Of a stretch of 12,738 nt of DNA, positions 1 to 5,857 are shown one piece after another. The position numbers were made by a program, and so were the translations under genes. The stretch is from an uncultured Peptococcaceae bacterium (lineage in GTDB: Bacteria > Bacillota > Peptococcia > Peptococcales > Peptococcaceae), in assembly GCA_934229395.1 (NCBI GenBank), contig CAKQDL010000053.1:1-12738 (forward strand), given 5' to 3'. The notes under the pieces were generated by a model. That model did no database searches, was not told the DNA's origin, and saw only the letters and a list, made by a program, of their open reading frames with translations. The stretch's first letter is position 1; the number at the start of each line of letters is the position of its first letter.

Positions 1-43
1 CGATTAGCCCTCGTTCGTGCAGCTGTTTTTGTTTGTGCATTTT
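1..43. other. Non-coding left edge
   Basis: This lies downstream of the sortase stop codon. It has no clear hairpin or U-tract, so whether the sortase transcript ends here or continues beyond the window cannot be told. Confidence 0.4.
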
Positions 44-817
44 CTATTGGATGCGCTGCGCCACCACCACAAAGCGCCCATCTTGGGTGTGCTTTGAGCA
101 GGTGGAAAGCATGAGGATTTGGTTGCCGTAAACTGGGTAAATGCCGGTGTCGTACAAGGCGTTTTGATTGACCCAATTCGTTAGAGCGCTGAACTCTTCT
201 TCGGTAATGTCGCCCACGGTGCCGTAGTAACGGAAGCCTTCTTCGCTGGCGCCCAAAATGCGGGTTTTGATGGCAGCAATCACCTGATAACGGCGTTCTT
301 CGCTCTCGGTGTAATAATAAATCGTTGGATGCGCTTGCCAATAGTCTTGGCTTTCGTACTCAGCCAAGGAGCCAAACATACTGTTGTCGTCCATTTCGTG
401 GCCATAAATAATCCAGCTGCGACTGTTGCTGTTGCAGCCCTCGCCAATAAAAGGCGTGCCGGCCACAGAATAGCTGGTGTCAAAGGCGCGGCGCAAATAA
501 AATTCCGGCTCACTCGGTGTATACATCACGGGATAGTCCACGCCTGTTCCAGGAATCACGAGCCAGCCATTAAAATCAGCGTTTTGTTCCTTGAGCTCGG
601 CATAGCCATTTACGCGTTCCTCTGCCGTTGGCGCCTCACCGCCTGTGCCCATGGTGGATTTTAGCTCGTCAAAGGCCGAGACTGCTTTTTTGTCTTGGTA
701 CATATTGTAGCCCACAACCGAAGCAGAGCCAACGAATCCCACGGCGCATACAAAAATCAAAAGAAGAAGAACGATATCGCCTAGGCTTCGCTTTTGGCGT
801 TTTTTCTTTTTTGCCAA
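44..817 (-). CDS. srtB: Class B sortase
   Basis: Membrane-anchored cysteine transpeptidase that would join sorting-signal proteins to the cell wall, or polymerise pilin-like subunits, at the outer face of the membrane. A lysine/arginine-rich start (residues 2-10) and one helix (about 14-36) give an N-in membrane anchor. The segment NADFNGWLVIPGTGVDYPV (79-97) is typical of class B sortases. The catalytic triad is visible: His140 in IIYGHEMDD, Cys240 in LSTCSKH, Arg248 in DGRFVVVAQR. Length (257 aa) fits the family. Translation starts at TTG (815-817); AAAGGAAG six bases upstream supports this. It lies 64 bp downstream of a TPTTG-anchored protein gene on the same strand, separated by a GC-rich hairpin. 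In C. difficile, SrtB recognises (S/P)PxTG-type signals, so the neighbouring TPTTG proteins are its likely substrates (inference). Whether it polymerises or only anchors is unknown. Confidence 0.93.
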   Translation of the reverse strand: MAKKKKRQKRSLGDIVLLLLIFVCAVGFVGSASVVGYNMYQDKKAVSAFDELKSTMGTGGEAPTAEERVNGYAELKEQNADFNGWLVIPGTGVDYPVMYTPSEPEFYLRRAFDTSYSVAGTPFIGEGCNSNSRSWIIYGHEMDDNSMFGSLAEYESQDYWQAHPTIYYYTESEERRYQVIAAIKTRILGASEEGFRYYGTVGDITEEEFSALTNWVNQNALYDTGIYPVYGNQILMLSTCSKHTQDGRFVVVAQRIQ

Positions 818-841
818 AGGAATCTTCCTTTCTCACACAAA

Positions 842-868
842 AGCGGCGGCACGTGACGCACCGCCGCT
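842..868 (-). terminator. GC-rich hairpin between surface protein and sortase genes
   Basis: On the minus strand AGCGGCGG pairs perfectly with CCGCCGCT, with up to three more inner pairs around a short loop, followed by only four T's. It lies between the stop of the large surface protein and the sortase ribosome-binding site. The short T-run suggests a leaky terminator or mRNA-end stabiliser that lowers sortase expression relative to its substrate. No separate sortase promoter is evident in the 64-bp gap. Confidence 0.6.
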
Positions 869-881
869 CGCTTATTGGTTT

Positions 882-3134
882 TTACTTTTTGCCCTTCATT
901 CTACGTCTATTGGTGTATAGCGCTGCACCGAAGCAGAGCATGGCGCCAAAGAGCAGGGCAGAAATGGTCATCCATGTTTTGGTATCGCGGTCATCGCCTG
1001 TGGTTGGCGTTGATGTGGTAGCCACAGCGCTGCCAGCTTTGGCCGTGTTGGTAATGGTCCAGCTATTGCCACTGTTGGTAACAGATTTTGTGTAGCCACT
1101 AGGGACAGCCGTTTCATTGACGGTCCAGGAATAAGAGCTATCGAGGTTGGACCAGGTATACTTCCAATTCTTGGCTTCTGTGAGGCGCACTGCAGAGCCG
1201 TAGACGCTGCCGTTTCTGTAAAGCTGAACGCTTACAGAGCTTGGACGTGCAGATTCCTTGTCGTTTTTCCACACTTTGGTTACGCTCACGCTGGTTTTGG
1301 TGGTTGTGGTGTTGGTAGGGTTTGTGGTGCCGGAGCTCTTGGTATTGGTGATGGTCCAGCTGTTGCCACTGTTGGTGACCTTGCTGGTATAGCCACTAGG
1401 CACCGCAGCTTCCTTAACGGTCCAAGTGTAGGATTTATCGAGGTCGGTCCAGGTGTATTTCCAGTTGTTGCTGCTGCTTAGGGTCACAGCAGCACCAAAA
1501 GCCACACCGTTTCTGTAAAGCTGAGCTGTAACAGAGCTTGGACGGGTGGATTGAGTATCGTTTTTCCATACCTTGGTTACAATCACATTGACCTTATCGG
1601 CAGATGTTTTTGTGAGGTTGATAAACACTGGCTTACCAACAAAGGCCTTGCCATTTGCCATCATGGTGGTGGTGGCCTTGAGAGCGCCATCTGCACCCTT
1701 GGCTACAGCCACAGTGATGGCATAAACGGTGCTATCGTAGGTGATGGTGGCATCTGAGCCAACCTGCTCACTCATGGTGTAGGAGTAGGTACCTTCCTTG
1801 TCAAAGCTCAAAGCATCGAAGGTCACAGCCTTGGCCACGTTGGTTTTGGTTTGTACCACAGCGCCAGTGGTGGCATCGGAAAGCACAAAGCCAAACTTGC
1901 CATTTTCTGGGGTTTTGCCGTCAAAGCTCACAATGGCTTTGAGGTTGACTGTGGCTGGTTTGGCGGTTTTTGGCTTATAGGTATGGTTAAAGGTTGGGTT
2001 CAGGCCTGTGCCTTTTTCAGTGTCGATGACTTGGTCACCGTCTGGTGTAAAGCCATCCACATTTGTGGTAAAGACTTCGCGCACGGTGTAGCTTTGACCG
2101 TCGTTTGGCACGGTAAGGTTAAGGCTAAATTGGCCCACTGGCATTGGATAGCTGGCGATTGGTTTTTCACCAGTTTCAACCTTGCCTTCGTACACATCAT
2201 AGCGCACCGTTGGAATTTGTCCGGCAAAATCTGTTTTGCCATCCTCTTTGTACCAGTTGTTGGTCACTGTTGCGCTTAGGGTGTCTGGCTTGCTCTTGTA
2301 GGTATTGTCAAAAACAATGTCGCCTGTGTGGGTCTTACCATCTTTTTTAACGTTTGTATCTAGGACGATTTTGCCATCCTTTTTGGTGGCTGTGGCGGTA
2401 ATGCGGTAGACGCTGTCGTCATAAGCAATGTTGGTGTCTGTGCCGCGCTGCTCGCTCACAGTGTAAGTGTAGGTACCAACCTTATCAATAGAGATGGCAT
2501 CAAAGGCCACCTTGCCGGCTACGTTGTACTTGAGCTGGAGGGTTTTGCCTGTGCTGTCACTAAGCACAAAGCCAAAGGTGCCGTTGGCTGGATTCTTATC
2601 GTCCAAAGAAACCTCTGCATCCAAGCTGAGGCTTGCTGGTGTTAGGACTTCGCCCACATAGGTGTGACTAAAAACAAGCTTAGGTGCTGCCGTTTTGGCG
2701 AGGTCGATGGTTTGGGCTGGTGCTTCTTTAAAGCCCTTTTTGTCGCTGCCAAAGCTTTCAACAATGGTATAGGTCTTGTCGTTGTCCTTCATGGTGAAGG
2801 TGATTGGGCTTGCCGTGGAGGACGCATATTTGACCAAGACTGGCTTTTCGCCACTTTCATAGGTGCCTTCGTAAACTTCGTAGGAAACAGATGGCGTTGC
2901 GCCCTTATACGCATTACGCCCTGTTTCGTCCAACCATTTGCACTCGATGGTCACTGTGGCTGTGGCGTCCTTTGTGGCCGTTTTTGCATCGGTTTTTACT
3001 TCTGCTTTTGTTTCGACCTTTGTTTCTTCTTTTGCATCCTTTGCCACTTCCTCAGCCGTTGCCGCAAATGGCGTGGCAATCATGCTCACAGCAAAAGCCA
3101 TCGCCATGCATAGCGCCGTGATTCTCTTTCTCAT
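882..3134 (-). CDS. Sortase-anchored multidomain isopeptide surface protein (TPTTG signal)
   Basis: Secreted cell-wall protein, 750 aa, probably a fibre-like adhesin or pilin-like stalk. Order: signal peptide (about 1-27), Lys/Glu/Ala/Thr-rich linker (28-58), Cna-B-like domain A1 (58-160), Spy0128/FctA pilin-type domain B1 (165-280), A2 (285-388), B2 (392-508), two canonical Cna-B domains C1 (515-598) and C2 (613-698) joined by a Thr-rich linker, then TPTTG (709-713), a hydrophobic helix and a tail of Arg/Lys. C1 and C2 have the isopeptide triad K521/E575/N597 and K620/E674/N696, with E-box-like text ending VPSGY. A and B domains appear to lack the cross-linking Lys. The start is taken at 3134 because AAGGGAG lies nine bases upstream; the in-frame ATG at 3141-3143 would sit on top of that site. 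No classical pilin Lys motif is seen, so pilus versus monomeric stalk is open. Confidence 0.88.
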   Translation of the reverse strand: MRKRITALCMAMAFAVSMIATPFAATAEEVAKDAKEETKVETKAEVKTDAKTATKDATATVTIECKWLDETGRNAYKGATPSVSYEVYEGTYESGEKPVLVKYASSTASPITFTMKDNDKTYTIVESFGSDKKGFKEAPAQTIDLAKTAAPKLVFSHTYVGEVLTPASLSLDAEVSLDDKNPANGTFGFVLSDSTGKTLQLKYNVAGKVAFDAISIDKVGTYTYTVSEQRGTDTNIAYDDSVYRITATATKKDGKIVLDTNVKKDGKTHTGDIVFDNTYKSKPDTLSATVTNNWYKEDGKTDFAGQIPTVRYDVYEGKVETGEKPIASYPMPVGQFSLNLTVPNDGQSYTVREVFTTNVDGFTPDGDQVIDTEKGTGLNPTFNHTYKPKTAKPATVNLKAIVSFDGKTPENGKFGFVLSDATTGAVVQTKTNVAKAVTFDALSFDKEGTYSYTMSEQVGSDATITYDSTVYAITVAVAKGADGALKATTTMMANGKAFVGKPVFINLTKTSADKVNVIVTKVWKNDTQSTRPSSVTAQLYRNGVAFGAAVTLSSSNNWKYTWTDLDKSYTWTVKEAAVPSGYTSKVTNSGNSWTITNTKSSGTTNPTNTTTTKTSVSVTKVWKNDKESARPSSVSVQLYRNGSVYGSAVRLTEAKNWKYTWSNLDSSYSWTVNETAVPSGYTKSVTNSGNSWTITNTAKAGSAVATTSTPTTGDDRDTKTWMTISALLFGAMLCFGAALYTNRRRMKGKK
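1041..1298 (-). repeat. Cna-B coding repeat, copy C2
   Basis: Encodes the membrane-proximal Cna-B domain of the large surface protein. Its protein is nearly identical to the single Cna-B domain of the 412-aa paralogue (3710-3967), while the DNA differs at many third positions. It is less similar to copy C1. Confidence 0.8.
1341..1592 (-). repeat. Cna-B coding repeat, copy C1
   Basis: Tandem homologue of C2 in the same gene, separated from it by a Thr/Asn-rich linker. It shares the VTKVWKND start, KYTW, VPSGY and NSGNSWTITNT blocks, so the pair arose by internal duplication. Confidence 0.8.
1611..2282 (-). repeat. A2-B2 domain-pair coding repeat
   Basis: Encodes a Cna-B-like domain (NWYKEDGK, YDVYEG, GEKPI, FNHTYK) followed by a Spy0128-like domain (FGFVLSD, GTYSYTMSEQ, ITYDSTVYAITV). 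It repeats the A1-B1 unit and resembles the single A-B pair of the 412-aa paralogue. B2 is closer to the paralogue's B domain than to B1. Confidence 0.75.
2295..2963 (-). repeat. A1-B1 domain-pair coding repeat
   Basis: Encodes the most N-terminal Cna-B-like domain (CKWLDE, YEVYEG, GEKPV, FSHTYV) and Spy0128-like domain (FGFVLSD, GTYTYTVSEQ, IAYDDSVYRITA). It is homologous to 1611-2282 at protein level. Confidence 0.75.
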
Positions 3135-3179
3135 GATTCTCATCTCCCTTATCCTCTTTGATAAAAAAATTTCTGCTTT

Positions 3180-3210
3180 TTTATACCCTTATTTTACCAA
3201 ATTGCGACAA
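3180..3210 (-). promoter_or_regulatory. Possible promoter of the large surface protein gene
   Basis: Minus strand TTGTCG (-35, plus 3205-3210) and TATAAA (-10, plus 3180-3185) with a 19-base spacer, in an AT-rich stretch 45-75 bases before the start codon. The spacing is long, so this is a weak call. A terminator further upstream implies that some promoter must lie in this gap. Confidence 0.28.
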
Positions 3211-3301
3211 TCAAGTATAGATAAAACATCACTTCTCACCACACTGTAACTATTGGGCGCAAAGAAGAGGACGAGCAAGAAATAGCAAACACGTATGCAA
3301 A

Positions 3302-3333
3302 TAAAAAAGCCTTCTCCTTTTCATGAGGGAGAA
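3302..3333 (-). terminator. Rho-independent terminator of the 412-aa surface protein gene
   Basis: Minus strand: CCTTCTCC, a ten-base loop, GGAGAAGG, then CTTTTTTATTT. It ends transcription of the upstream paralogue about 220 bases after its stop and is formed by the left end of the inverted-repeat element at 3306-3499. Confidence 0.7.
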
Positions 3334-3499
3334 GGTGAGTTTTCACGTGATTTTTGTGAAAAACTCGGATGAGGGTGTGGTTTTGCGAACGGCGCTGTTA
3401 ATACGTCGTTCGCTATCGCTCACACCCCCTCATCCGTCACTGGGCCAAAAAGCGCGGTCCAGCGCCACCTCCCCCCCCTTAGGAAGAGGGGAAGGCTTT
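3306..3499. repeat. MITE-like inverted-repeat element
   Basis: The 410-bp gap between the two surface-protein genes has no credible gene. It holds a compact palindromic element with imperfect terminal inverted repeats: AAAGCCTTCTCC at 3306-3317 and GGGGAAGGCTTT at 3488-3499 (11 of 12 pair). Inside are nested dyads: TTTTCAC/GTGAAAA (3340-3362), CGGATGAGGGTGTG at 3366-3379 against CACACCCCCTCATCCG at 3421-3436 (two extra C), and GCGAACGGCG against CGTCGTTCGC. It has no transposase, which fits a non-autonomous mobile or intergenic repeat. A target-site duplication is not obvious. Confidence 0.6.
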
Positions 3500-3553
3500 A
3501 TCTATTCATTTGAAGGCTATATGTCTATTTCCCGACTGTCTCTTCGCTATTAT

Positions 3554-4792
3554 TTACTTGGTTTTCTTTTTAAGCACATAGGCAGCGCCGAAGCAAAGGG
3601 CAGCTGCTAGGAAGAGGCCCGCGATCATCATATAGGATGAGGTGCCGCGTTCATCGCCTGTGGTTGGGGTGCTCGTGGTGGAGCTTGAGCTCGTGCTACT
3701 GCCTGTTTTGGCGGTGTTGGTGATGGTCCAATCGTTACCGCTGTGGGTCACAGAACGGGTGTAGCCTGTTGGCACGGCTGTTTCGTTGACAGTCCATTCG
3801 TAGGAGCTGTCGAGGTTGGACCAGGTGTACTTCCAGTTCTTCTCTTCGGTGAGGCGTACAGCAGAACCGTAAACGCTACCGTTTCTATAAAGCTGAACAC
3901 TTATAGAGGTTGGGCGAGAGGATTCCTTGTCGCTCTTCCACACCTTGGTAACGGTGACAGTGGTTGTTTTGGTTGTGGTGTTGGTTGTGGATGATTTTTT
4001 GGTGTTGGCAAAGACAATGGTGCCAGTAAACGCGGCGCCAGCCTTTTGGGTGCTTGTAGTAGCTTGATAGTTGCCGTTAGCGTCCTTGGCCACATTCACA
4101 GCCACGTCATACACAGTAGCATCGTAGTTGATGGTGGTAGAGGTGCCTACCTGTTCGCTCACGGTGTAGTTGTAGGTGCCTTCGTTGTCAAAGGTGAGGG
4201 CATCAAAGGTCACGTTTTTGCCAACGTTTTTCTTGGTTTGTACCACATTGCCGGTGGTTTTATCTGAAAGCACCACACTGTAGGCGCCATCTGCTGGAGC
4301 TGCACCATCGTAGGTGACTTCGGCAGAAAGATTCACCGTTGCAGGTGTTCCCTTAGTTGGTTCAACATAGGTGTGGCTAAAAAGTGGGGTCAGGCCTTGG
4401 CCGAGCTTGAGGTCAATGACTTGGTTGGCAGCCTCTGCAAAATACTTGCTTTCGGTGGCGAAGACTTCCTTTAGAGTATAGGTTTTATCGTCGTCTTCCA
4501 AATCGAATTCCAAGGTATCCTTGCCTGCTTCCATGCTGTAGGTTTTAACAGGCTTTTCGCCTTCTTCAATCATACCTTCGTAAAGCTCGTAGCTCACTGC
4601 CGGATGTTCGCCAGTGTAGGCGGTCTTACCGTCTTTTTGGTACCACTTGGCTGTAACAGTAATTTTAACAGTTGGTACATCTACGGTTGGGTCTTTCACT
4701 TCTGTATTTTCTGCAGCCTGTGCCAATGGCAGGCCGAGCATGCTCACAGAAAAAAGCAACGCCATCATAAGGGCGAATAATCTTTTCTTCAT
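3554..4792 (-). CDS. Sortase-anchored isopeptide surface protein, short paralogue (TPTTG signal)
   Basis: Secreted wall-anchored protein, 412 aa, built from one copy of each module of its larger neighbour. Order: signal peptide (1-26), Cna-B-like domain A (41-143), Spy0128/FctA-type domain B (148-265), Thr-rich linker, canonical Cna-B domain (276-361) with triad K283/E337/N359, Ser/Thr-rich linker, TPTTG (375-379), hydrophobic helix and KKKTK tail. In A the cross-linking Lys position is Ala48 and the Asn position His140; in B the Lys position is Val159 while Glu213 and Asn263 remain. AGAGGAGA seven bases upstream supports the ATG at 4792. It has its own promoter and terminator, so it is transcribed apart from the larger gene. 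It shares the sorting signal with that protein and is a likely substrate of the class B sortase. Adhesin, minor pilin or stalk are all possible. Confidence 0.88.
   Translation of the reverse strand: MKKRLFALMMALLFSVSMLGLPLAQAAENTEVKDPTVDVPTVKITVTAKWYQKDGKTAYTGEHPAVSYELYEGMIEEGEKPVKTYSMEAGKDTLEFDLEDDDKTYTLKEVFATESKYFAEAANQVIDLKLGQGLTPLFSHTYVEPTKGTPATVNLSAEVTYDGAAPADGAYSVVLSDKTTGNVVQTKKNVGKNVTFDALTFDNEGTYNYTVSEQVGTSTTINYDATVYDVAVNVAKDANGNYQATTSTQKAGAAFTGTIVFANTKKSSTTNTTTKTTTVTVTKVWKSDKESSRPTSISVQLYRNGSVYGSAVRLTEEKNWKYTWSNLDSSYEWTVNETAVPTGYTRSVTHSGNDWTITNTAKTGSSTSSSSTTSTPTTGDERGTSSYMMIAGLFLAAALCFGAAYVLKKKTK
3710..3967 (-). repeat. Cna-B coding repeat, paralogue copy
   Basis: Encodes the only canonical Cna-B domain of the 412-aa protein. 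Long protein blocks (SVQLYRNGSVYGSAVRLTE, KYTWSNLDSSY, WTVNETAVP) are identical to copy C2 at 1041-1298 despite many silent differences, so the protein is conserved after an old duplication. Confidence 0.8.
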
Positions 4793-4833
4793 TGTGTCAT
4801 CTCCTCTGATTATCTGTTGAATGGATTTGATTT

Positions 4834-4863
4834 ATTATACCACGTTCAACTTTTGTTTGTCGC
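4834..4863 (-). promoter_or_regulatory. Promoter of the 412-aa surface protein gene
   Basis: Minus strand consensus -10 TATAAT (plus 4834-4839) preceded by TGG, an extended -10. An 18-base spacer separates it from GCGACA (plus 4858-4863), a partial -35. The -10 lies about 42 bases upstream of the ATG. Confidence 0.6.
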
Positions 4864-4895
4864 CATAGGCAGCTATATTTTCTCTCTGCCTTTGC

Positions 4896-5036
4896 TCAGA
4901 TAGACATCGGCTTGGCTTCAAAGAAGAAGGCTGCCATCAGCGGTCCGCCAACGCCAAAAGCAAAACCGCTTACGCCATGAATGATAGAGGCCACAAACAC
5001 CATGCCGCCAAAAATAAGTAAAGTTTGAACGTCCAT
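4896..5036 (-). pseudogene. Internally deleted TauE/SafE-like remnant (46 codons)
   Basis: An open frame from ATG 5036 to TGA 4896 encodes 46 aa. Its first 28 residues (MDVQTLLIFGGMVFVASII, then HGVSGFAFG) match residues 1-28 of the full permease just upstream (MSLETLLIFGAVVFVAAVI, then QGISGFAFG). The next residues, VGGPLMAAFF, match the permease at about 146-155. It is a second permease copy that lost the equivalent of 117 residues in frame between two AFG codon triplets, plus the rest of its C-terminus. AGGAGG overlaps the stop codon of the full gene, so the start signal is intact and it could still make a one-helix peptide. It is most likely non-functional. A retained small membrane protein cannot be excluded. 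Confidence 0.75.
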
Positions 5037-5045
5037 TTTCCTCCT

Positions 5046-5771
5046 CTAAAAAATCATAGCCACGCCGCTCACAACCATAAAGAAGCAGACAAACTTGCGC
5101 ATGGCCAAGGCATCCATGTGGGCAACGAAGCGTTTGGCCACCAAAAGCCCTGCAAACAAAAAGACCAAACCCAGCATGGTGTAGCCCAAAAGGTCCACGT
5201 TTACCATGCCGTTGATGGCGCGCAGTGCAACATCTATGATACAAATAAAAATATTGAGCATTTGAATGGTGCCAATATACTCTTCCTTGCTCTTGCACGC
5301 CTGCATAAAAAAGGCAGCCATCGGTGGCCCACCAACGCCAAAGGCCCCCATGATAACGCCACTCACTATGGCAAACACGCTCATTGTTTTGCCACTTATG
5401 CGCAAGTGAAAGGCGCTCTGCCCCCACATAAGATAGGCCGCCATAAAAATAAAAACCACGCCCATGATCTTGTGCCACAGTGGGTTGTCGCCATACTGCT
5501 TGAGCACCAAAACCGAGGCCAAATCGGCCACCACAAAGACCGCGCACCACGGCAAAATCCACTGCCAATCAATGCTCTTGCGATACAAATAGCCATTGTA
5601 AAGTGCCAATACAAAGGCCATCAAGGGCGCAAGGGCCAAAGATGCCGTGTAACCAAAAATATAAGGAAACACCATCAGCACCACAATGCCAAAGGCAAAG
5701 CCGCTGATGCCCTGAATCACCGCAGCCACAAAGACCACAGCGCCAAAAATAAGAAGCGTTTCTAAGCTCAA
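5046..5771 (-). CDS. TauE/SafE (DUF81) family membrane permease
   Basis: Polytopic inner-membrane protein of the sulfite exporter TauE/SafE family; members move sulfite, sulfoacetate or other small anions, and the substrate here cannot be read. At 241 aa with about seven to eight hydrophobic segments it is a normal size. The family's two-fold internal repeat shows in the motifs GISGFAFG (21-28) and GAFGVGGPPMAAF (142-154). The start is TTG (5769-5771) with GGGGGAG six bases upstream, and the N-terminus aligns with the remnant copy that begins immediately after its stop. It is probably a single-gene unit behind the MATE terminator. No sulfur-metabolism gene lies nearby to suggest a substrate. 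Confidence 0.85.
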   Translation of the reverse strand: MSLETLLIFGAVVFVAAVIQGISGFAFGIVVLMVFPYIFGYTASLALAPLMAFVLALYNGYLYRKSIDWQWILPWCAVFVVADLASVLVLKQYGDNPLWHKIMGVVFIFMAAYLMWGQSAFHLRISGKTMSVFAIVSGVIMGAFGVGGPPMAAFFMQACKSKEEYIGTIQMLNIFICIIDVALRAINGMVNVDLLGYTMLGLVFLFAGLLVAKRFVAHMDALAMRKFVCFFMVVSGVAMIF

Positions 5772-5800
5772 AAAATTCTCCCCCTTTACCTATTAGGTGT

Positions 5801-5830
5801 ATCATAGCTACGCGTTATTTTCAAGCGCAA
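5801..5830 (-). promoter_or_regulatory. Probable promoter of the TauE/SafE gene
   Basis: Minus strand TTGCGC (plus 5825-5830), 18-base spacer, TATGAT (plus 5801-5806), about 30 bases before the TTG start. The -35 overlaps the T-tract of the preceding MATE terminator. Confidence 0.4.
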
Positions 5831-5850
5831 AAAACCGCCCCAAAGGGCGG
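5829..5850 (-). terminator. Rho-independent terminator of the marR-MATE operon
   Basis: Minus strand CCGCCC, loop TTTG, GGGCGG, then six T's, seven bases after the MATE stop codon. Confidence 0.85.
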
Positions 5851-5857
5851 CGCAGGC

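Noticed and set aside
1798..2350. Plus-strand open frames across the large surface protein gene
   Set aside because: They are antisense shadows of a repetitive, biased coding sequence, with no ribosome-binding sites and no recognisable protein features.
3306..3499. Palindromic region as a CRISPR or riboswitch
   Set aside because: There are no regularly spaced direct repeats and no recognisable aptamer; the paired ends and nested dyads fit an inverted-repeat element better.
4867..4891. AGGCAG/CTGCCT hairpin after the TauE remnant as a terminator
   Set aside because: The stem is only six pairs with a 13-base loop and has no T-run on the minus strand.
5025..5765. 246-codon plus-strand frame opposite the TauE/SafE gene
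   Set aside because: Its His/Lys/Asn-rich translation is the antisense of membrane-protein codons; the minus-strand frame has clear family motifs.
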